The notes beneath the pieces were generated by a model, which did not search any database, was not told the DNA's origin, and saw nothing but the letters and a program-made list of their open reading frames with translations. The position numbers and the translations under genes were made by a program. From assembly GCA_017651315.1 (NCBI GenBank), contig JAGCDE010000016.1, forward strand, positions 1 to 37,850: DNA of 37,850 bases, read 5' to 3'. Below are positions 1-9,806 of the stretch, one piece after another. How positions within the stretch are numbered: position 1 is the first letter of the stretch; the number at the start of each line of letters is the position of its first letter. Origin of the DNA: Bacteroidaceae bacterium. GTDB lineage: Bacteria; Bacteroidota; Bacteroidia; Bacteroidales; Bacteroidaceae.

Positions 1-384
1 ATCGCCGTGGGCGCTCTGGGTCAGGTTCATGAAGTCCATGTCAATTGTATCCCATGGAATATCTGTGTTGTACTGGGTGTGGAAGTGGAGCAGGGGCTTC
101 TCAAGAGCCTGCAGACCCTTGATCCACATCTTGGCGGGGCTGAATGTGTGCATCCAGGTGATGATACCTATGCACTTGCTGTCATTGTTTGCAGCCTTCA
201 TTACGGCTTCAACCTCGTTGCTGCTGTTGGCAGTACCTTTATATACTATCTTGACGGGAATGTTGCCGCTCTTGTTCAGACCTTCAACCATCTCCTTTGA
301 GTGACCGTCCACCTGGACAACTGCATCGCCTCCGTAAAGGAGCTGTGCACCTGTCACCCACCATATCTCATTATTTTCAAACAT
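1..384 (-). CDS. araA: L-arabinose isomerase, N-terminal part (cut by window edge)
   Basis: This gene encodes the enzyme that converts L-arabinose to L-ribulose in the cytosol, the first step of isomerase-type arabinose catabolism. Only the first 128 codons are present; the reading frame is open to base 1, whereas the family is about 500 residues. Translation from the ATG at 384 begins [20 protein letters not shown], the highly conserved AraA start, followed by the [11 protein letters not shown] and [14 protein letters not shown] blocks and the LTQSAHGD segment at the edge. It lies 20 bp downstream of araD on the same strand and is the last visible gene of the galactose/arabinose operon. The truncation is an artefact of the window and not a broken gene. 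Confidence 0.95.
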   Translation of the reverse strand, partial: MFENNEIWWVTGAQLLYGGDAVVQVDGHSKEMVEGLNKSGNIPVKIVYKGTANSSNEVEAVMKAANNDSKCIGIITWMHTFSPAKMWIKGLQALEKPLLHFHTQYNTDIPWDTIDMDFMNLTQSAHGD

Positions 385-404
385 TTTTTCGGTTTTTAAT
401 CAGG

Positions 405-1100
405 TTATTTCTTTTTCTGGCCATAATAAGCGTTAGGGCCATGTTTACGCATATAGTGCTTCTCAATAAGAAGCGGATTCATTGTAGTGCCGGGATTCAG
501 TGTCAGTGATATGTAAGCCATCTTTGCGCACTGCTCCATCACCTTGGCGTTATATACGGCGTTTGCCGGGCTGGTACCCCATGAAAACGGGCCGTGGTTC
601 TTGACCAGGACACCCGGCGTGTGGTCGGGGTTGATGCCCTCGAAACGTCGTACGATGACGTTGCCGGTCTCCAGCTCATAGTCGCCCCTGACCTCTTTCT
701 CAGTCATATCCCCTGTGCAGGGTATGTCCTTGTAGAAATAGTCGGCATGTGTGGTGCCTATGTTTGGAATGTCCATACCGGCCTGAGCCCATGCTGTGGC
801 GTATGTGGAGTGTGTGTGGACCACGCCCCGGATATTCGGGAACGCCCTGTAGAGCACCAGGTGAGTAGGAGTGTCCGATGAAGGGTTGAGGTCCCCCTCG
901 ACCACCTTGCCGGTCTCGAGGGAGACAACAACCATATCACTTTCCTTCATCTCGTCATAGCTCACGCCGCTGGGCTTGATCACCACCAGACCTTTATCGC
1001 GGTCTATGCCTGATACATTGCCCCACGTGAATATGACCAGACCCTGTCTTACAAGGTCCAGATTGGCACGGAATACCTTCTCTTTCAGTTCTTCCAGCAT
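405..1100 (-). CDS. araD: L-ribulose-5-phosphate 4-epimerase
   Basis: The 231-residue class II aldolase-fold enzyme interconverts L-ribulose 5-phosphate and D-xylulose 5-phosphate, feeding arabinose carbon into the pentose phosphate pathway. Length matches the E. coli enzyme. The metal-binding histidines are visible as His95 and His97 in [12 protein letters not shown] and His169 in VKNHGPF. Asp120 in TTHADYF and the C-terminal Tyr pair (GPNAYYG) match known catalytic positions. The N-terminal [10 protein letters not shown] and KPSGVSYDE blocks are typical phosphate-binding loops. It starts 1 bp after the symporter stop and is followed 20 bp later by araA, so it sits inside a tight operon. No ribulokinase gene is visible; it may lie beyond the left edge. 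Confidence 0.95.
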   Translation of the reverse strand: MLEELKEKVFRANLDLVRQGLVIFTWGNVSGIDRDKGLVVIKPSGVSYDEMKESDMVVVSLETGKVVEGDLNPSSDTPTHLVLYRAFPNIRGVVHTHSTYATAWAQAGMDIPNIGTTHADYFYKDIPCTGDMTEKEVRGDYELETGNVIVRRFEGINPDHTPGVLVKNHGPFSWGTSPANAVYNAKVMEQCAKMAYISLTLNPGTTMNPLLIEKHYMRKHGPNAYYGQKKK

Positions 1101-1101
1101 A

Positions 1102-3066
1102 TTACCAAAGGGTTATATACAGTATGGCCAGCAACAGGATGATACCGTATGCACCGATGTTGAACTGGCTGTTGGTACGGAAGAGTGAAATGTCGATGTC
1201 GATGGCTTTGGGATCCTGTACCTTGTCCTTTGCATTCGATGTCAGGTAGATACCCAGTACAAGGAATACTGTCGCCAGGAAGAATATACCCTCAAATCCA
1301 AGATTCTGCAGCTTGACGCACCAGTCTGCATTACTGAACATTACGATTGCACCGAGAGCATAGCACAGAGCTGAAAGGACGAAGAGAATCTTGCTCCATT
1401 TGAGTTGTGTGCTGATTGTCTGAGCGTCAATCTTAGCCGCTTCCACCGTCTTCTTACTCATAAGTGAAAGACCTACAAACAAGAGGACAAGCACGAAGAA
1501 TACGTAACCCATACGGATAAGGAACGGAGTGTTTGGCATGATGACCTTGAACAGTATGGAGAATACGAATGTGCTGATGGCGGTGACGATTGCAGCAGTG
1601 CCGCTGGAACGTTTCCATAGCAGTCCGAGGCTGAATATCACTACGATGCCAGGATATACGAATCCTGAATACTCCTGAATGATCTGGAACGCCTGATCGG
1701 CTCCGCCCATGATGGGATAGATAGCTATGAGAGCGATGACAAGAGCTGAAACTGCCGTGATGCGACCTACCTTGACAAGGTTTCTGTCAGATGCACTCTT
1801 GTTGATGAACTGGTGATATACGTCCATCGTGAAGATGGTTGACGTGGAGTTGAACATTGAAGCCAGTGATGATATCACGGCAGCGGTCAGAGCTGCAAAT
1901 GAGAGACCCTTCACTACCACCGGGGTGAAGTTGCGGATCAGGAAGGGATAAGCGTCATCGGAAATGTTTATTGAACCGGCGAGAAGTCCTTCTCCGAGCA
2001 GACGGTTGTGCAGGTCAGCGTCATTCCAGATCAGATAAGCGCAGACACCGGGAATGCAGACGATGAACGGGATCAGAATCTTGAGGAATCCTGCAAACAC
2101 AAGACCCTTCTTGGCTTCGTCAATGTTCTTGGCAGCAAGACCCTTCTGGATGATGTACTGGTTGAAACCCCAGTAACCGAGGTTGGTGAGCCACATGGCA
2201 CCGATTACCAGGACAACTCCAGGAAGAGTGAAGTAAGGATCATCGGTTATGTTGGGGAACAGATCGGCCTGACGTTCAACCACCAGGTTGAAGTGACGGT
2301 CACCGGGAATATCTCCGAGCCGTTCCATGACCTGTCCGAGAGCGGGGATGGCACCGTTAGCGCCAATGTGCGGAGCAATGGTCTTCAGGGCGAAGAAAGC
2401 GGTGATAAGACCGCCGCCTACAAGGAATACGACCTGCATGACATCGGTCCATGCCACTGAGGCCAGACCTCCGTAGATTGAGTAAACACCGGCAACCAGA
2501 TACAGGAAGATAATTATGAGGAGACGTACCGATACTGAAGTGCCTCCAATCATCAGCACTGCACCTTTCAGACCCAGGATCTGCTCAATGGCAAGAGCTC
2601 CAAGCCATGCAACAGAGGTCAGGTTGATGAACACGTAGAGGAATAGCCAGAATATGGAGAATGCCAGTCCCACTCCCTTGTTGTAACGGTTGGTAAGGAA
2701 CTGGGGAATAGTGAACACCTTGTTCTTTATCATTACCGGCAGGATGAATTTGCCTACTACAACAAGCGTGAGAGCTGCCATAAGTTCGTATGCGGCAACC
2801 GCAATGCCTGAAGCATATGCCGTACCGCTCATTCCGATGAATTGCTCGGCGCTGATGTTGGCTGCAATCAGTGAAGCACCTACCGCCCACCAGGTAAGTG
2901 TGTTACCAGCCAGGAAGTAATCGTTGGAACTCTTTTCCTTACCGTCTTTCTTTCTTGACACGAAGAAGCCGAGAAATATAAGTACGGCCAGATAAATAAA
3001 GAAAATCACGTAGTCAACAGGTTTGAAACCATTGTTGGCCAGTCCTTGCATAATGCTGTTGTTCAT
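1102..3066 (-). CDS. Sodium/sugar symporter, SGLT (SSS/SLC5) family
   Basis: A 654-residue inner-membrane protein with about 14 hydrophobic segments, closely resembling the Vibrio Na+/galactose symporter vSGLT. Shared blocks include [40 protein letters not shown] and [11 protein letters not shown]. From remembered vSGLT numbering, residues that contact galactose are kept: Asn70, Gln75, Glu94, Asn295, Lys329, Gln464 and the gate Tyr298; one contact serine (vSGLT Ser91) is Ala97. Ser399 and Ser400 match the Na2 sodium site. Together with the adjacent galK and two mutarotases this suggests galactose or glucose as substrate, while the araD/araA neighbours leave L-arabinose possible. Substrate is inferred. 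It lies between the lipoprotein galM and araD in the operon. Confidence 0.9.
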   Translation of the reverse strand: MNNSIMQGLANNGFKPVDYVIFFIYLAVLIFLGFFVSRKKDGKEKSSNDYFLAGNTLTWWAVGASLIAANISAEQFIGMSGTAYASGIAVAAYELMAALTLVVVGKFILPVMIKNKVFTIPQFLTNRYNKGVGLAFSIFWLFLYVFINLTSVAWLGALAIEQILGLKGAVLMIGGTSVSVRLLIIIFLYLVAGVYSIYGGLASVAWTDVMQVVFLVGGGLITAFFALKTIAPHIGANGAIPALGQVMERLGDIPGDRHFNLVVERQADLFPNITDDPYFTLPGVVLVIGAMWLTNLGYWGFNQYIIQKGLAAKNIDEAKKGLVFAGFLKILIPFIVCIPGVCAYLIWNDADLHNRLLGEGLLAGSINISDDAYPFLIRNFTPVVVKGLSFAALTAAVISSLASMFNSTSTIFTMDVYHQFINKSASDRNLVKVGRITAVSALVIALIAIYPIMGGADQAFQIIQEYSGFVYPGIVVIFSLGLLWKRSSGTAAIVTAISTFVFSILFKVIMPNTPFLIRMGYVFFVLVLLFVGLSLMSKKTVEAAKIDAQTISTQLKWSKILFVLSALCYALGAIVMFSNADWCVKLQNLGFEGIFFLATVFLVLGIYLTSNAKDKVQDPKAIDIDISLFRTNSQFNIGAYGIILLLAILYITLW

Positions 3067-3098
3067 ATTTTTGTTAGTTAATTAATTGATTTTTGTGA

Positions 3099-4250
3099 TT
3101 ATTCCACACCGAACTGATATATGCAGTGGCTGTAGTACTGCTGGCCGGGAGCGAGTTCCGCACTGTACCATCCGGGCAGGTTTGCCTTGTTGGGGCTGTC
3201 GGGGAACTTCTGGGTCTCTAAGCAGCAGCCGGTGCGCTGTTCCATTTTGTTGCCCTGTTTGTCAATACCGGTGCCATCCAGGAAGTTGCCTGAATAGAAC
3301 TGTATGCCCGGCTCGTTGGTATAGACCTCTACATAAATTCCGGTGATGGGGCTGTACAGCTTGGCTGCGCATTTGGTGTCATCGCCTTTGGTGTCAAGAA
3401 CCCAGTTGTGGTCATAGCCGTTACCGTTCTTGAGCTGCACGTAATCATAGTTGTTGATCTCCTTGCCGATGGCCTTGCCCTTGGTGAAATCCATAGGAGT
3501 ACCTGCTACCGGCAGAATCTCACCTGTGGTCATGTAGGTGTCGTCGCAGGGTGTGAAGTTGCTGGCGTTCAGTGTGAGGATATGGTTCGTGACAGGAATC
3601 GAGTGGTCGCCGTTCAGGTTGAAGTAGCTGTGGTTAGTCATGTTGATGACAGTCTTCTTGTCAGTGGTGGCCCTCCAGACTATATCGATGGCGTTCTTGT
3701 CTGTCAGGGTGTAGGTGACTGTGGCCACGACATTGCCGGGGAAACCAGCCTCACCATCGGGCGAATTCATGACAAGTGTGATACTGTTTTCCTTGACCTC
3801 CTTGACATCATAGACAAGGTTCTGCCATCCCATCGGCTCCGGTTCAAGGGTGCATCCGCCGTGCAGGCAGTGGCCGAAATTGTTCTGTGGCAACTGGTAT
3901 GTCACGCCGTCCAGGGTAATCCTTCCCTGGTCGATGCGGTTTGCATAACGGCCTACCGATGACCCGAAATCACTTGCCTGGGTCGTGTAGTCCTTGATGT
4001 TGGAGAAACCGATGACAGCGTCCTGCATCTTGCCGTCACGGTCAGGGACCTGTATGGCCACGATGCGTGCACCGAAGTTGGTAACCCAGACCTCGCAACC
4101 GTTCTTGTTGGTCAGCTTGTACAGGTCAGTCTTCTTGCCCGTAAAAACAGTCTGGAAGTCAGCCTTGTTGAGCAACGGAGCTGACTCTTTCTGAGAACAG
4201 GCCAACATGGAAAGCAGGCCTGCCAGCATGAAAAAGGTTGTTTTTTTCAT
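3099..4250 (-). CDS. galM: Aldose 1-epimerase (mutarotase), predicted lipoprotein
   Basis: A 383-residue galactose mutarotase, which interconverts alpha and beta anomers of galactose or related sugars. The N-terminus is a lipoprotein signal peptide: MKKTTFFMLAGLLSMLAC gives a lipobox ending at Cys18, so the mature enzyme should sit in the periplasm or at the outer membrane. The family's active-site residues are visible as His130 (CLHGG), His207 (TNHSYFNLNG) and Glu345 (CLETQKFPDSPN). It is preceded 32 bp upstream by galK and followed by the symporter, so it probably supplies the preferred anomer on the outer side of the inner membrane. It pairs with a second, signal-less mutarotase at 5446-6546. 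Confidence 0.93.
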   Translation of the reverse strand: MKKTTFFMLAGLLSMLACSQKESAPLLNKADFQTVFTGKKTDLYKLTNKNGCEVWVTNFGARIVAIQVPDRDGKMQDAVIGFSNIKDYTTQASDFGSSVGRYANRIDQGRITLDGVTYQLPQNNFGHCLHGGCTLEPEPMGWQNLVYDVKEVKENSITLVMNSPDGEAGFPGNVVATVTYTLTDKNAIDIVWRATTDKKTVINMTNHSYFNLNGDHSIPVTNHILTLNASNFTPCDDTYMTTGEILPVAGTPMDFTKGKAIGKEINNYDYVQLKNGNGYDHNWVLDTKGDDTKCAAKLYSPITGIYVEVYTNEPGIQFYSGNFLDGTGIDKQGNKMEQRTGCCLETQKFPDSPNKANLPGWYSAELAPGQQYYSHCIYQFGVE

Positions 4251-4282
4251 TGTTTTGTAAGTTATTTAGTTGGTTGATGAAA

Positions 4283-5434
4283 TTAAAGTTTACGCGAACC
4301 GTCACCGGTTATCACCCTATAGACTTTGGGTATGATTCCGAATTTCCTGGAGTATTCCCTTGTAGCTCTGGATATGAAATTGTCGCGCAGTGTCCTGCGG
4401 ACCAGGTTAATCGAGCATCCGCCGAATCCTCCGCCCATCATCCGGCTTCCGGTCACGCCGCATTCCCTGGCGGTCTCCACGAGAAAGTCAAGTTCCGGAC
4501 AGCTGGCGGTATAGTCATGGCTGAGGCCCCAGTGGGTCTCGTACATTTTGCGTCCAACGAGCTCGTAGTCCCCTTTGTTCAGGGCGTCGCATACGGTGAG
4601 CACCCTCTCTTTCTCGTCAAGAACGTACCGGGCCCTCAGGTAATCGGTTCCGGATATTTCATCCTTAACGGCATCCAGCATGGAATAGTCCGCGTCACGG
4701 AGGGTCTCCACTCCGCCGAAGAGACGGTTCATGGCCGCTACGGCGTTTTCACAGCTCTCGCGGCGTTCATTGTATTCCGTGCCGAGCGAATGCTTTACAC
4801 ACGAGTCAATCAGTACGAGGTCGTATCCTGTAGGGTTGAACGGGAAATACTCATATTCAAGGGAACGGCAGTCAAGTCTGATGAGACATCCCTTGCGGCC
4901 GAACACCGAGGCGAACTGGTCCATTATGCCGCACTTGACGCCGCAGTAGTTGTGCTCCGTGGCTTGTCCTATCTTGGCAAGTTCGAACTTGTCAACGCGT
5001 CCGTCGGCGAACATGGCGTTCAGGGCGAATGCGAACACACTCTCGAGAGCTGCCGATGACGAAAGGCCGGCACCGAGCGGGATGTCGCCGGAGAATGCGG
5101 CGTTGAAGCCGCCCGGATGGACCCCCCGCTTCTCCAGCTCCTTGCATACTCCGAATATGTAGCATGCCCAGTGCCGGGAAGGCTTATCCGTGTCATCCAG
5201 ACTGAACTCCACGTAGTTATCCTCCTCGATGTCGATTGCCAGGAGACGGACCTTGCGGGAACCGTTCCTGCAAATCTCGGCCGTGATACCTTTGTCTATT
5301 GCTCCGGGGAAGACGAATCCTCCGTTGTAGTCGGTGTGTTCACCTATCAGGTTTATGCGTCCGGGCGAGAAATAGAGGTCACCTTCATGACCGAACATAT
5401 CCCGGAACCTGTTTCTCAGAACAGTATTGTCCAT
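4283..5434 (-). CDS. galK: Galactokinase
   Basis: This 383-residue GHMP-family kinase phosphorylates alpha-D-galactose to galactose 1-phosphate with ATP in the cytosol, the entry step of the Leloir pathway. The galactokinase signature PGRINLIGEHTDYNGG occurs at residues 24-39, the GHMP ATP-binding loop PLGAGLSSSAALE at 119-131, the catalytic base region CGIMDQFASVFG with Asp172, and the C-terminal MMGGGFGGC motif. Length matches E. coli GalK. It starts 11 bp after the cytosolic mutarotase gene, which would deliver the alpha anomer it needs. No galT or galE is visible in the window. Confidence 0.96.
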   Translation of the reverse strand: MDNTVLRNRFRDMFGHEGDLYFSPGRINLIGEHTDYNGGFVFPGAIDKGITAEICRNGSRKVRLLAIDIEEDNYVEFSLDDTDKPSRHWACYIFGVCKELEKRGVHPGGFNAAFSGDIPLGAGLSSSAALESVFAFALNAMFADGRVDKFELAKIGQATEHNYCGVKCGIMDQFASVFGRKGCLIRLDCRSLEYEYFPFNPTGYDLVLIDSCVKHSLGTEYNERRESCENAVAAMNRLFGGVETLRDADYSMLDAVKDEISGTDYLRARYVLDEKERVLTVCDALNKGDYELVGRKMYETHWGLSHDYTASCPELDFLVETARECGVTGSRMMGGGFGGCSINLVRRTLRDNFISRATREYSRKFGIIPKVYRVITGDGSRKL

Positions 5435-5445
5435 GATACAGGGTA

Positions 5446-6546
5446 TTATTCGACTCCGAAACGGTAGATGGTGGTCTGTGTATATACTTCGCCGGGATTC
5501 AGTACTGTCGATGGGAAGTATGGGTGGTTGGGGCTGTCAGGAAAGTGCTCGGCTTCGAAACAGATGGCGCAGCGTTTGGGAAGGGTAGAGCCATGGGCGC
5601 AAGTGCTTCCGCTGCAATAGTTGCCGGTGTAACACTGTATGCCTGGCTCGGTGGTCCAGCACTCCATGGTGCGGCCGCTGACAGGGTCAACGCACCTGAC
5701 TGCGAAACTCAGTTCTCCGGGTTCACGCTTGTTGAGGACCCAGCAGTGGTCATAGCCGTTGCCGTTACTGGTCTGCTGCCCCTTCTCTATACGTTCTCCC
5801 ACCTTGTGCGGCGTGCGGAAATCGAACGATGTCCCTTCCACACTGTCGATAGTGCCCAGAGGTATGGCGGTGTCGTCGATCGGAATATACCGGTCCGCAT
5901 TGATGGTGAGGTCGTAGTCAAGTACTGTGAGAGGATCCTTCTTCATGCCGTTAAGGGTAAAGTAGGCATGGTGTGTCAGGCATACCACGGTCTTCTTGTC
6001 AGTAGTGGCCTCATATTCTATGACCAGCTCGTTGTCATCGGTCAGACGATATGTCACATTCACGTCCAGATTTCCGGGGAATCCCTCCTCTCCATCCTTG
6101 CAGAGATAATGAAGATGGAGCGTCCGGCTGTCGGTCTGCTCTGCATCGAATACACGTTTATGGAATCCGGTGGGGCCTCCGTGAAGGCTGTTGGGGTCAT
6201 TGTTGATGGCCAGTTCATACTGCTTTCCGTCAAGGGTGAACTTTCCGGCAGCGATACGGTTGCCGTAACGCCCGATGAGTACGCTGAGGAATGTCTCCTG
6301 GCTGTTCATCACATGCTCGAGGCTGTCATGGCCCCATACTACGCTCTCCATCTTGCCGTTGCGGTCAGGCATCATTACTGAGAGCAGAGCGCCTGCAAAA
6401 TTGGTTATCGCGATTTCACTGCCCTTATTGTTCTTCAGGATGAACAGGTCTGTCTCCTTTCCCTGGACATTGGCCTGGAAGTCCTCTCTTCTGAGGCCGG
6501 CAAGGTTGCCGTTTGTTAAGGAATTGCTCATTTGTACGAATTGCAT
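5446..6546 (-). CDS. galM: Aldose 1-epimerase (mutarotase), cytosolic
   Basis: A 366-residue mutarotase of the galM family without a signal peptide, so predicted cytosolic. Active-site residues appear as His122 (NSLHGGPTG), His193 (THHAYFTLNG) and Glu331 (CFEAEHFPDSPN). It resembles the lipoprotein mutarotase two genes downstream, suggesting duplication with different targeting. It is the first gene of the minus-strand sugar operon, with a promoter-like sequence just upstream at 6570-6601. The chosen ATG at 6546 gives MQFVQMSNSL; an in-frame ATG at 6531 (MSNSL) is an equally plausible start. Confidence 0.92.
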   Translation of the reverse strand: MQFVQMSNSLTNGNLAGLRREDFQANVQGKETDLFILKNNKGSEIAITNFAGALLSVMMPDRNGKMESVVWGHDSLEHVMNSQETFLSVLIGRYGNRIAAGKFTLDGKQYELAINNDPNSLHGGPTGFHKRVFDAEQTDSRTLHLHYLCKDGEEGFPGNLDVNVTYRLTDDNELVIEYEATTDKKTVVCLTHHAYFTLNGMKKDPLTVLDYDLTINADRYIPIDDTAIPLGTIDSVEGTSFDFRTPHKVGERIEKGQQTSNGNGYDHCWVLNKREPGELSFAVRCVDPVSGRTMECWTTEPGIQCYTGNYCSGSTCAHGSTLPKRCAICFEAEHFPDSPNHPYFPSTVLNPGEVYTQTTIYRFGVE

Positions 6547-6569
6547 TAATTGTGTTATATTTAATTACG

Positions 6570-6601
6570 CAAATTAAGGCAAAAATGTATAATGGAGCAA
6601 A
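6570..6601 (-). promoter_or_regulatory. Predicted promoter of the gal/ara operon
   Basis: Read on the minus strand, TTTG at 6601-6598 is followed after 20 nt by TTAATTTG at 6577-6570. This fits the Bacteroidota -33/-7 pattern (TTTG, TAnnTTTG) with one mismatch in the -7 box. Transcription would begin about 20 nt before the mutarotase ATG. No operator was recognised. Confidence 0.5.
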
Positions 6602-6616
6602 TAAAACGGTCAAAAA

Positions 6617-7930
6617 TCAGTTTGAGGGAATCATTTTCATTGACGATAGCAGGTCAGCCACAACGAAAGTGCTGCCTCCAACAAAGATAAGGTCATTCGG
6701 GCATGAGTCCGAAAGAGCCTTGTCGTAGGCTTCCCTGACTGTGGAAAAGGCTTCTCCGTGAAGTCCTGCGGCAATGGCTTCGGATTTTAGTTTACCGGCG
6801 TCAGCCGCGCGTTTTACCGATGCCTGTGTGAAGTAGTACACCGCGTTGCAGGGAATCATCTCCAGTACATGAGGGATATCCTTGTCTCCGGCCATACCGA
6901 ACACTATGCGCAGGGTCCCGAAACCGGGAGCTGAAGACATTTCCCTGAGCTGCTGTGCAATATATCTGAACCCGTGACTGTTGTGGCCGGTGTCGCAGAT
7001 TGTGAGGGGGGATTCGGAGAGCGTCTGCCACCTGCCTGCGAGACCTGTCATCCTGCATACGTCGCTGAATCCTTTCCTGATATCCTGTTCAGTTATCCTG
7101 AAACCTGACCGGGCAAGGATATCGGTTGCAGTCAATATGGTGTTAACATTGTTTGACTGGCAGTATCCGGCCAGGCAACTCTTGAGTCCGGGATAGTTGA
7201 CTGTGTCGTAAACTACAAGTGACGGATTAATGTGTTTTTGCGAAATAATTTTACAATTATCCTGCGCGAAAACAATAGGGGAATCTACTTGGGCAGCCTT
7301 TTCCCTGAATACTCCGTCAGTCTCCGCGCAGTGTTCCCCAATCACTACCGGGACTTGCGTCTTTATGATTCCGGCTTTCTCCGCAGCAATCTTGGAAAGT
7401 GTGTCACCCAGCAGTTGCATGTGGTCGTAACCGATATTGGTTATGATTGATAGGATTGGAGTTATTATGTTCGTGCAGTCAAGCCTTCCGCCAAGCCCGG
7501 TCTCAATGACCGCCACATCAACCTCCTGGTTGGCGAACCAGCTGAATGCCATTGCTGTGGTCACTTCAAAGAACGATGGTGATAGGGGTTGCAGGAAAGT
7601 TTGATTATTTTCAATAAACTTTACAACGAATTCTTTGCTCACGGGAGTTCCGTCAACTTTTATCCGTTCTCTGAAGTCAACCAGATGCGGTGATGTGTAG
7701 AGCCCTGTCCTGAGTCCTGAAGCCTGAAGAATGGCAGCCAGGGTATGTGCCACGCTGCCTTTGCCGTTGGTGCCTGCTATATGGATTGTAGGGTAGAGCT
7801 TGTGGGGATGTCCTGTGTGGCTGTCAATGAGAAGGGTGTTTTCCAACCCCTCCTTGTAGGCTTTTGAACCGGTGTTCTGGAACAAAGGCGTCTGTGTCAT
7901 CAGCCAGTCAAGCGCTTCACCGTAATCCAT
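6617..7930 (-). CDS. folC: Bifunctional folylpolyglutamate synthase / dihydrofolate synthase
   Basis: A 437-residue Mur-ligase-fold enzyme that adds glutamate to dihydropteroate and to reduced folates using ATP in the cytosol. The P-loop GTNGKGS lies at residues 53-59 and is followed by the family blocks TGLYTSPHLVDFRERI, VIETGLGGRLDCTN and ITNIGYDHMQLLG. The C-terminal domain ends with the usual LIFVGGSTFVVADLL. The stop lies 16 bp from the gal operon promoter, with no clear terminator between. It follows dnaJ on the same strand by 4 bp (dnaJ stop 7935, folC start 7930), so it is likely co-transcribed with grpE-dnaJ. Confidence 0.95.
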   Translation of the reverse strand: MDYGEALDWLMTQTPLFQNTGSKAYKEGLENTLLIDSHTGHPHKLYPTIHIAGTNGKGSVAHTLAAILQASGLRTGLYTSPHLVDFRERIKVDGTPVSKEFVVKFIENNQTFLQPLSPSFFEVTTAMAFSWFANQEVDVAVIETGLGGRLDCTNIITPILSIITNIGYDHMQLLGDTLSKIAAEKAGIIKTQVPVVIGEHCAETDGVFREKAAQVDSPIVFAQDNCKIISQKHINPSLVVYDTVNYPGLKSCLAGYCQSNNVNTILTATDILARSGFRITEQDIRKGFSDVCRMTGLAGRWQTLSESPLTICDTGHNSHGFRYIAQQLREMSSAPGFGTLRIVFGMAGDKDIPHVLEMIPCNAVYYFTQASVKRAADAGKLKSEAIAAGLHGEAFSTVREAYDKALSDSCPNDLIFVGGSTFVVADLLSSMKMIPSN

Positions 7931-7934
7931 ATTG

Positions 7935-9095
7935 TCAGTTGAAATAGCTGCGGAATTTCTTGAATATCTTTTCTTTGACTGTTGCAGAAGGCTGGAAGTT
8001 GTCTGAATTCAGGAATTTTTCCATAGCCTGTTTCTCGTCTTTGGACATGCTTTCCGGAATATAGACACTCACATTGACTATCATGTCGCCCCTCTGGTTG
8101 CTGTTGATTACCGGCAGACCTTTGCCGCGCAGCCTGAGCATCTTGCCGGGTTGCGTGCCTGGCTCGATCTTCAGTTTGACGGCACCGTCAAGAGATGGAA
8201 TCTCGACTGCTCCTCCCAAGGTTGCCTGAGGTACTGATAGCAGGAGATTATATACCAGGTCGTTCTCATCGCGAACAAGATTACTGTGCGGCTGCTCCTC
8301 AATGACTATCAGCAGATTTCCGTTGTAGCCGTTATGTTTTCCCGCATTGCCTTTCCCTTCGACCGAGAGTTGCATCCCTTCGGCGACTCCGGCAGGTATG
8401 TTGACCTCCACAATCTCTTCGCCATAGACGACCCCGTCACCGCTGCAGTGGGGGCAGCGGTTCTTTATGATCTTTCCTTCACCGCCGCAACGGGGGCATA
8501 CCGATTGTGTCTGTACCATTCCGAAGAAACTCTGCTGGGTACGCAGGACGGAACCTGTACCGTTGCAGTCCGGACATGTCTCGGCTCCGGACCCGCCCTG
8601 TGCTCCTGTTCCTTGACAATGCCGGCAGGGTACGAGTTTCTTGAGCTTGAATTTTTTGGTCACTCCGGTATTGATTTCCTCCAGGGTGAGCGACACCTTG
8701 ATCCTGATGTCGGATCCCTGTGCCTTTCTCTCTCCGCGCTGACGGGCGCGGCTTCCGAAACTGCCGAATCCGCTGAAGCCGCCGCTTCCGAAGATATCAC
8801 CGAACATGGAGAAGATGTCATCCATTGACATGCCTCCGCCGAAGCCACCGCCTCCGAATCCGGAAGCACCGTTCAGTCCGTCGAAACCGAACTGGTCGTA
8901 TTTGGCACGCTTGTCAGGATCGCTCAACACACTGTAGGCCTCCGCCGCCTCCTTGAATTTCTCCTCGGCCTGTTTGTCACCAGGATTCTTGTCAGGATGG
9001 TACTGTATGGCTTTCTTCCTGTAAGCCTTCTTTATTTCATCGGCTGTCGCGGTCTTAGGGACCTCAAGCACTTCGTAATAGTCTCTTTTTGCCAT
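7935..9095 (-). CDS. dnaJ: Chaperone protein DnaJ
   Basis: A 386-residue Hsp40 co-chaperone that stimulates DnaK ATP hydrolysis and delivers unfolded clients. The J domain (residues about 4-70) carries the HPD motif at 33-35. It is followed by a Gly/Phe-rich linker ([19 protein letters not shown] and onward) and a zinc-binding region with four CxxCxGxG repeats: [24 protein letters not shown] and CPHCSGDG. The C-terminal substrate-binding and dimerisation domain is complete, so this is a canonical type I DnaJ. It is downstream of grpE by 16 bp; dnaK is not in the window. Confidence 0.98.
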   Translation of the reverse strand: MAKRDYYEVLEVPKTATADEIKKAYRKKAIQYHPDKNPGDKQAEEKFKEAAEAYSVLSDPDKRAKYDQFGFDGLNGASGFGGGGFGGGMSMDDIFSMFGDIFGSGGFSGFGSFGSRARQRGERKAQGSDIRIKVSLTLEEINTGVTKKFKLKKLVPCRHCQGTGAQGGSGAETCPDCNGTGSVLRTQQSFFGMVQTQSVCPRCGGEGKIIKNRCPHCSGDGVVYGEEIVEVNIPAGVAEGMQLSVEGKGNAGKHNGYNGNLLIVIEEQPHSNLVRDENDLVYNLLLSVPQATLGGAVEIPSLDGAVKLKIEPGTQPGKMLRLRGKGLPVINSNQRGDMIVNVSVYIPESMSKDEKQAMEKFLNSDNFQPSATVKEKIFKKFRSYFN

Positions 9096-9111
9096 CTTTC
9101 ACATGGTGTTT

Positions 9112-9771
9112 TCATTGTGCAACCGCCACTTTGGCATGGCGCAGCACCTTGTCGTTCAATCTGTATCCGTCAATTACACAGTCAACCACCATCCCTTTTG
9201 ACTTTTCGTCGGGGGATGGTATCATGGCTATCGCCTCATGGAAATCAGTGTCAAAAGGCTCACCCTTCGGCGAGATCTTCTGAAGACCTTTCTGTTCCAG
9301 GATATGCATCAGTTTGCTGTAGATCAGCTCTACACCTTCCTTCAGGGCGGTGAAGTCCCCTGACTCCGATGAATTCGCGATGGCTCGCTCCATGTCATCT
9401 ATTACCGGAAGTATGTCGGTTATCACACCGGCGGAACCGTTCCTGATGATTTCCGCCTTCTCCTTGACTGTGCGTTTCCGGAAGTTGTCGAATTCCGCCA
9501 CAAGGCGCAGGTACTTGTCCTGCATTGATGCAATCTGCTCTTGCAGTCCGGTCATCTCCTGCTCCAGGCTCATTTCCGGCTGCCCTGACACTTCATCAGC
9601 ACCGGGAACGGTACCGGCATCTGTTCCGCACTGTTCCTGGGCATCCTGGCTGTCCGCTTGCCCCTCGCTTTCATTAATGACACGTGAGGTTCCGTTCTTT
9701 TCAATGTTGTCCGACTCCTCGGATTGTCTGTTGTCTGACATATTATGTTTCTGTTTCTTTCCGCTCTTCAT
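9112..9771 (-). CDS. grpE: Nucleotide exchange factor GrpE
   Basis: GrpE releases ADP from DnaK. The conserved core is visible as a long coiled coil (MSLEQEMTGLQEQIASMQDK and onward), the LRLVAEFDNFRKRT block, and the C-terminal beta domain with PFDTDFHEAI and VIDGYRLNDKVLRHAKV. The frame stays open upstream to 9936, but that extension would overlap cdd and cross a strong hairpin at 9807-9838, so a later start is more likely. I chose the ATG at 9771 (MKSGKKQ); 9798 and 9741 (MSDNRQ) are alternatives. The acidic low-complexity N-terminus is usual for the family. dnaJ follows by 16 bp. Confidence 0.9.
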   Translation of the reverse strand: MKSGKKQKHNMSDNRQSEESDNIEKNGTSRVINESEGQADSQDAQEQCGTDAGTVPGADEVSGQPEMSLEQEMTGLQEQIASMQDKYLRLVAEFDNFRKRTVKEKAEIIRNGSAGVITDILPVIDDMERAIANSSESGDFTALKEGVELIYSKLMHILEQKGLQKISPKGEPFDTDFHEAIAMIPSPDEKSKGMVVDCVIDGYRLNDKVLRHAKVAVAQ

Positions 9772-9806
9772 AATAGGTTCGCTTTTTTCTTTCTCCATAC
9801 AGCAAA

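Noticed and set aside
1-384. Broken araA pseudogene
   Set aside because: The frame is open to the first base with conserved sequence, so the gene is only cut by the window.
4238-5059. 273-codon plus-strand ORF opposite galK
   Set aside because: It is antisense to a clear galactokinase with all GHMP motifs; the translation shows no recognisable domain and arises from the codon pattern of galK.
5524-6381. 285-codon plus-strand ORF opposite the cytosolic mutarotase
   Set aside because: The opposite strand encodes a complete mutarotase with its catalytic residues; the antisense product has no family features.
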